A DNA stretch of 9,525 nt, taken from Candidatus Latescibacterota bacterium (GTDB lineage Bacteria > Latescibacterota > UBA2968 > UBA8231). Below the pieces are notes generated by a model that was not told where the DNA came from, searched no databases, and saw only the letters and a program-made list of their open reading frames with translations. Every line of letters begins with the position of its first letter. The first letter of the stretch is position 1. The stretch is from positions 1-9,525 of the forward strand of contig JAJDYK010000250.1 of NCBI GenBank assembly GCA_022825185.1, written 5' to 3'. The position numbers and the translations under genes are program-made. Positions 7,401-9,525 of this stretch are shown here, piece by piece.

Positions 7401-7889
7401 GAAAATCGGCACCATGCTACTGCGCAACACCCAATCGCTGGCCCCGGGCGAGACCGAGCTTTTGGAGCGATGATCTTCTCCCGACAGCAGGACCATGGCG
7501 CCGCGAGCCCCTGTGCCGCTGAGGTTGGCCAACCACACCTCGTCGGGGATCCACATCGTGCCGTGCGCCTTGCCGTACCAAAAGGCATCCACATCCCCAC
7601 TCGCCGCAAATTGGCTGCCCAAGATGGCGGAAGCCGCGGTTTTCTCGTTGATGCCGAACTGATGCACCGTGCGCCCCAACTCGTTGAGCATTTCGAGTTG
7701 GGCAACTATCTTCAGGTCCAGTCCACCCAGCGGCGACCCCTCATAGCCGGTGAAATAGGTCTGGTTGACGTGGCCGGTGGCTTGGTCGCGCTCCTGTTTT
7801 TCGCGCACGAGGCGCACAATCGCCTCCATGCCCGTAAGAAAAACCCGGCCATCGCGCTGTAGAAATTTGTCCTGAATATCCAGCTTCAT
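4458..7889 (-). CDS. Fused indolepyruvate-type 2-oxoacid:ferredoxin oxidoreductase
   Basis: A 1143-residue cytoplasmic iron-sulfur enzyme that oxidatively decarboxylates a 2-oxoacid (classically indolepyruvate or another aryl pyruvate) to the acyl-CoA, passing electrons to ferredoxin. The long single-chain form joins the IorA and IorB parts that are separate in archaea. In order: N-terminal domain with FLTG and TGYEGSPLGG (47-56); a CGGCPYN loop (404-410); thiamine-diphosphate site GDG at 468-470 with N497 and TGGQ at 503-506; iron-sulfur cysteines C603, C606, C609, C616, then C637, C643, C648; a gamma-type domain starting GRGGTGVV (691-698) with NNTGLAQKGGPV (719-730); and a helical C-terminal region of about 250 residues usual in the fused form. 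The start is set by the conserved LDIQDKFLQRDGRVFLTG beginning. No ribosome binding site lies at normal distance (see the leader hairpin). Several usual residues differ (GYE for GYR, CPYN for CPHN, FNGAVAL for YNDAVAM), so the substrate may not be indolepyruvate. Confidence 0.92.
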   Translation of the reverse strand: MKLDIQDKFLQRDGRVFLTGMEAIVRLVREKQERDQATGHVNQTYFTGYEGSPLGGLDLKIVAQLEMLNELGRTVHQFGINEKTAASAILGSQFAASGDVDAFWYGKAHGTMWIPDEVWLANLSGTGARGAMVLLSGEDHRSKSSVSPGASDWVLRSSMVPIFYPASIEDVIRLGLHAVALSRHAGVVTSLKLATPVCDGASTVDVDCVRPDIALPERAFAKRFNQIVMATGALPMQQQLVEEKWPLVEAYVRANDLNRIVDADAGGRVGIVAVGKSYADVRQALSYLGLRVPVLHLEVSYPLDCEIVRTFARGLRHIYVVEEPGPFVEEGVKAALWGMDVEAVYGQWDEDGQPLIPAHGEVDPEELALKLGPRLGASPERLAELRRVLDRTYPAVPRVTPMSCGGCPYNSFRDLHEKPGGAIGCSSIRAIEAYDSGVLYIPTMGAGGSIYSGWAPFNGNQHIYQYLGDGSYFHSGRGAIQSCVQGEVNITFLLLFNGAVALTGGQTPGGQRPVSDVVQELLGLGVVKVGIVSEDLARYRHLDGERIEVFGLERHAEALDQFKEIAGTTVLILDKECATEKGRRRRRQGLTPDEYVLIDEDICEGCGDCYAQSEGCAALYSVATEFGDKTQVRQAQCAQDGLCLDGECPSFAVVKPAKGTRLRRRRPEPLDELPEPPECPLNRPYAIFAMGRGGTGVVTISHLIAYAAMMEGKYVYLSNNTGLAQKGGPVEAPIVISAAEQPVFNRLFPGEVDLYLGFDLLRAAEPDNLKYAAPERTRAFVSTAEIANAEMNRNPRTQPFPEAAQLRALIDRCTSKDNVYLDTYWLAERLFSDTIFANMLLLGAAYQAGVLPLQAASIEQAIVLNGQAVENNIQAFRWGRLAVADSARVERALGTQQVSADQTLAEVKERLAHDAAARALLDEGLAALADLNAEGQKELGVRLAELCAYQDVAYARHYLGFVRQVWEVDRGLSHGLQLTRAVVRGLYKLMAYKDEYEVARLATRNGSEERMRALFDGEVKIVRQLHPPTMRRLLKGKIGFGKGLRPALVLLSRLKGLRGTAFDIFGRTEARRLERELIGWYCGLIEEVLPALAEESYGLAVEIAELPDGIRGYEHVKEASADQAKQQAGRLLTQLRTQPLSRD

Positions 7890-7901
7890 AAGAGGCTCTT
7901 G

Positions 7902-7925
7902 AGAGCTACGCCCTCCTGTAGCTCT
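7902..7925 (-). promoter_or_regulatory. Leader hairpin of the ferredoxin oxidoreductase gene with a Shine-Dalgarno in its loop
   Basis: AGAGCTAC at 7902-7909 and GTAGCTCT at 7918-7925 are perfect 8-bp reverse complements around an 8-nt loop. On the transcribed (minus) strand the loop reads AGGAGGGC, containing a full AGGAGG at 7917-7912. The distance from that AGGAGG to the ATG at 7889 is 22 nt, too long for direct use, and no ATG, GTG or TTG lies in frame between them. A translational control element is a reasonable inference but is not shown. Confidence 0.45.
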
Positions 7926-7952
7926 TGTCCGTTATCCTATATTATATATAAT
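7925..7952 (+). promoter_or_regulatory. Promoter for the 95-residue protein gene
   Basis: TTGTCC at 7925-7930 (four of six -35 bases) is followed after 16 nt by a perfect TATAAT at 7947-7952. A start near 7959 gives a leader of about 48 nt to the ATG at 8007. The -10 lies inside a palindrome (ATTATATATAAT, 7941-7952), so the opposite strand also reads TATAAT at 7946-7941, possibly the -10 of the divergent ferredoxin oxidoreductase gene. I see no good -35 for that direction. Confidence 0.55.
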
Positions 7953-7959
7953 AGATAAC
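7931..7959. repeat. AT-rich dyad in the divergent intergenic region, candidate operator
   Basis: GTTAT-C-CTAT at 7931-7940 mirrors ATAG-ATAAC at 7951-7959 with a single unpaired C, enclosing an A/T-only core whose bases 7941-7952 are themselves a perfect palindrome. Apart from six G or C bases in the arms, the 29 bp are all A/T, in a genome that is otherwise GC-rich. It overlaps the -10 of the plus-strand promoter, so a bound regulator would affect both divergent genes. Confidence 0.45.
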
Positions 7960-8006
7960 GCGCCGCAGACACACGCCACCCTTTAATCCACAACGTAGAG
8001 TTTAAA

Positions 8007-8294
8007 ATGGCCGAAACGATTGACGAACTCACCATCCAGTACGAGGAAGACGGCAAAGTCTTGCGCAAAGAAGTGGCCAAGGAAGTGCTTAGCAAGGGGG
8101 CTTGGGCGACGATCATGTACCTCTACCAAGACCTCAATCGCACAACCAGCGAATACGGCCCGCGCAAAATATCCATTCGCCGCTATCAGAAGCGCGACGG
8201 CACCTTTTCGCAGCGCAGCAAGTTCGAGGTATCAAGTGCCGCGCAAGCACGCGCGATCTGCAGCAAGATCCAGGACTGGTTCCCGCCAGAATAA
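8007..8294 (+). CDS. Small basic protein of unknown function, possibly PC4-like nucleic-acid binding
   Basis: 95 residues, soluble, no signal peptide or membrane segment. I cannot assign a named family. An acidic N-terminal stretch (EELTIQYEEDGK-like, residues 5-17) leads to KEVAKEVLSKGAWATIMYLYQDL (21-43), then YGPRKISIRRYQKRDGTFSQRSKFEVSSAAQARAICSKIQDWF (50-92). The pattern strands-strands-IRRY-x-K-strand-helix, with W33, Y40, R58-R59-Y60 and a closing helix, resembles the single-strand-binding fold of PC4/YdbC-type transcription coactivators; this is a pattern impression, not a motif hit. The strict alternation and charged surface suggest a conserved gene rather than chance. Ribosome binding is weak (TAGAG about 8 nt before the ATG), but there is a good promoter and the frame ends 9 nt before the opposing molybdoenzyme stop. 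It is divergent from the ferredoxin oxidoreductase gene and shares its AT-rich control region. Confidence 0.7.
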   Translation: MAETIDELTIQYEEDGKVLRKEVAKEVLSKGAWATIMYLYQDLNRTTSEYGPRKISIRRYQKRDGTFSQRSKFEVSSAAQARAICSKIQDWFPPE

Positions 8295-8303
8295 ACGCGC
8301 TGC

Positions 8304-9470
8304 TTACCCTGCTCTGCTAGCGACCTTCACCTTCACGCGATGCCAGCCTGTGCGGCCATCGTACAAATCGGCTCCAGCGTCGGTCCGCGGCTGGGATTCC
8401 CCCTCGCTATCCGTTGCCCACGCGACGATCTCGTACTCGCCCGACGCGGGCAATGCCCATTCGTAGGCCCACGTGACCCAAATGTTGGGCAAGCGCTGGG
8501 TGGTAATCTGCGCCTCGTGCCAAGCCCGCCCGCCATTGGTGCTAACCCGCACCGATTCGACCGTGCGCTCGCCAGCCATGGCGATCCCGTGGATGATAAA
8601 AGGGCTGCCTTCGACCCCGCGCAGGGTTTGCAGGACCACGGAAACACCGCCGTTGGCCGGGTCTTTTACATCGTCCCACACCGACAGGGGCGCGTCAATC
8701 CGCGAGTTCACTGTCGCCACGGCCGCGTCCGACCACTTGAAGGGCTTGTTCTCGGGCTTGCTTTCCCAGTAGCCTAAATACTCTTCGTCGATCAGCTCGA
8801 TGCGGGTGATCCACTTGGGCATTTTCTGGCCGTAGTGCCCGGGATTTATCAAGCGCAGGGGAAACCCGTGCTTGGAGGGCAGCGGCTCGCCATTCATTTC
8901 CCAAGCGAGGATCACCTCGTCGCGCAGCGCGCGATCCAGTGGAATCGACGTGGTATAGCCATCCGAGCTGTCGCTGTAAAACTTGACCCGAATCGCCTCG
9001 CTCCTGATCCCGGCCATGTCGAGCACGTTGGACAGCGGCGTGCCCCCCCACTCGGCATTGCCCACCAATGGCCCGCCAATCCAGTTGCCAATGCACTGCA
9101 TGGTCAAGACCTGCCGCTGCATGGGTAGCGCAGTAATATCCGCGTATGTCAGCCCGGTCAGGGGCTGATCCACTAACCCGTCCACCGCCAAGCGCCAACT
9201 ATTGGCCGCGATCTTCGGATCGTAGTTGGTCCCTTTGATCGACTGGAGATAGTGCCGCGCATTGGAAGTAATCGGCGGCAGCGGTAGCATGTCTGACATC
9301 TCTTCCACGGACATCTCTTCCATGTCCATATCCATCACGTCCATATCCGGCCCGGTGGGCATGCTCTTGAAGCGCACTTCGTTGCCGTCGCAACCCCAAG
9401 TGGGGAGAATCGCGGTGGCGATAGCCGCCCCGCTCGACTTGAGAAACTGACGTCTAGTTGATTTGTTCAT
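8304..9470 (-). CDS. Tat-exported molybdopterin oxidoreductase, sulfite oxidase family (SorA/YedY-like)
   Basis: A 388-residue molybdenum enzyme expected to act in the periplasm, oxidising sulfite or reducing/oxidising a related small substrate. The twin-arginine signal is clear: TRRQFLK at residues 5-11, then a hydrophobic stretch to about 25. C27 (PTWGCDGN) could be a lipidation site, but the lipobox is poor. Residues 37-62 are a Met/Asp/Glu-rich linker. The molybdopterin domain follows: LTMQCIGNWIGGPLVGNAEWGGTPL carries the molybdenum-ligand cysteine C126, and KHGFPLRLINPGHYGQKMPKWITRIEL is the family's cofactor-binding stretch. The C-terminal part (from about 265; RVSTNGGRAWHEAQI, WATDSEGESQP) is the molybdenum-oxidoreductase dimerisation domain, present in sulfite oxidases and absent from YedY/MsrP, so sulfite-oxidase-type is the better reading. 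AGGAG at 9480-9476 is 5 nt before the ATG. Any cytochrome partner or maturation gene would lie outside the window. Confidence 0.92.
   Translation of the reverse strand: MNKSTRRQFLKSSGAAIATAILPTWGCDGNEVRFKSMPTGPDMDVMDMDMEEMSVEEMSDMLPLPPITSNARHYLQSIKGTNYDPKIAANSWRLAVDGLVDQPLTGLTYADITALPMQRQVLTMQCIGNWIGGPLVGNAEWGGTPLSNVLDMAGIRSEAIRVKFYSDSSDGYTTSIPLDRALRDEVILAWEMNGEPLPSKHGFPLRLINPGHYGQKMPKWITRIELIDEEYLGYWESKPENKPFKWSDAAVATVNSRIDAPLSVWDDVKDPANGGVSVVLQTLRGVEGSPFIIHGIAMAGERTVESVRVSTNGGRAWHEAQITTQRLPNIWVTWAYEWALPASGEYEIVAWATDSEGESQPRTDAGADLYDGRTGWHRVKVKVASRAG
9295..9348. repeat. Short tandem repeats encoding the Met/Asp/Glu linker of the molybdoenzyme
   Basis: GACATCTCTTCCA occurs at 9295-9307 and again at 9310-9322 (15-bp period, five codons, EEMSV/EEMSD). 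GTCCATATCC occurs at 9324-9333 and 9339-9348 (also a 15-bp period, MDMD-type codons). The repeat unit length is a multiple of three, so copy-number change would lengthen or shorten the linker without a frameshift. Confidence 0.75.
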
Positions 9471-9525
9471 GACAACTCCTTCAGCGAATGAGGGCCAACC
9501 CTAGGCCCAACGACGATCCGGCTCC

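Noticed and set aside
9492..9508. GGGCC / GGCCC inverted repeat upstream of the molybdoenzyme gene.
   Set aside because: A 5-bp stem in GC-rich DNA is expected by chance, and the upstream context is cut off by the window end.

Overview
This is a GC-rich bacterial window, densely packed and with no mobile element, RNA gene or CRISPR array that I can see. The gene set is a ZIP transporter, three Gfo/Idh/MocA-type proteins, a fused indolepyruvate-type ferredoxin oxidoreductase and a Tat-exported molybdopterin oxidoreductase. It suggests an uncultured environmental heterotroph. Families such as Latescibacterota, Poribacteria, Planctomycetota or related lineages would fit, because they are rich in Gfo/Idh/MocA paralogues, but this is a guess: there is no phylogenetic marker here.

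Layout, left to right. (1) The C-terminal part of a ZIP metal transporter (+) meets a complete, canonical Gfo/Idh/MocA dehydrogenase (-) stop to stop. The dehydrogenase has a good promoter and ribosome binding site at about 1525-1574. (2) At 1684-2328 is a two-gene type II toxin-antitoxin module (ribbon-helix-helix antitoxin plus PIN-domain toxin). Its base composition is visibly lower in G+C than its neighbours, it has an inverted repeat upstream, and it ends in a pair of mutually exclusive hairpins. It looks like a passenger inserted between metabolic genes. (3) At 2499-4468 is a translationally coupled pair of Gfo/Idh/MocA-like proteins, preceded by a good sigma-70-type promoter. The first has lost the GxGxxG and EKP signatures. 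The second is shorter and has also lost the usual catalytic region. (4) At 4458-7889 (-) is a 1143-residue fused 2-oxoacid (indolepyruvate-type) ferredoxin oxidoreductase whose 3' end overlaps the previous gene tail to tail. (5) A very AT-rich, dyad-symmetric divergent promoter region (7902-7959) separates it from a 95-residue conserved-looking small protein (+). (6) A Tat-signal, sulfite-oxidase-family molybdopterin oxidoreductase (-) with a repeat-encoded Met/Asp-rich linker closes the window.

The genes do not form one obvious pathway. The Gfo/Idh-type proteins suggest sugar or polyol redox chemistry, the ferredoxin oxidoreductase suggests aromatic 2-oxoacid (amino-acid) catabolism, and the molybdoenzyme suggests periplasmic oxidation of sulfite or a related substrate. 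All three convergent junctions are extremely tight (0-nt gap, 11-bp overlap, 9-nt gap). The most notable points are the degenerate Gfo/Idh pair, the ferredoxin-oxidoreductase leader hairpin that carries a Shine-Dalgarno sequence in its loop, and the Met/Asp repeat linker of the molybdoenzyme. I did not find a clearly new multi-gene system.
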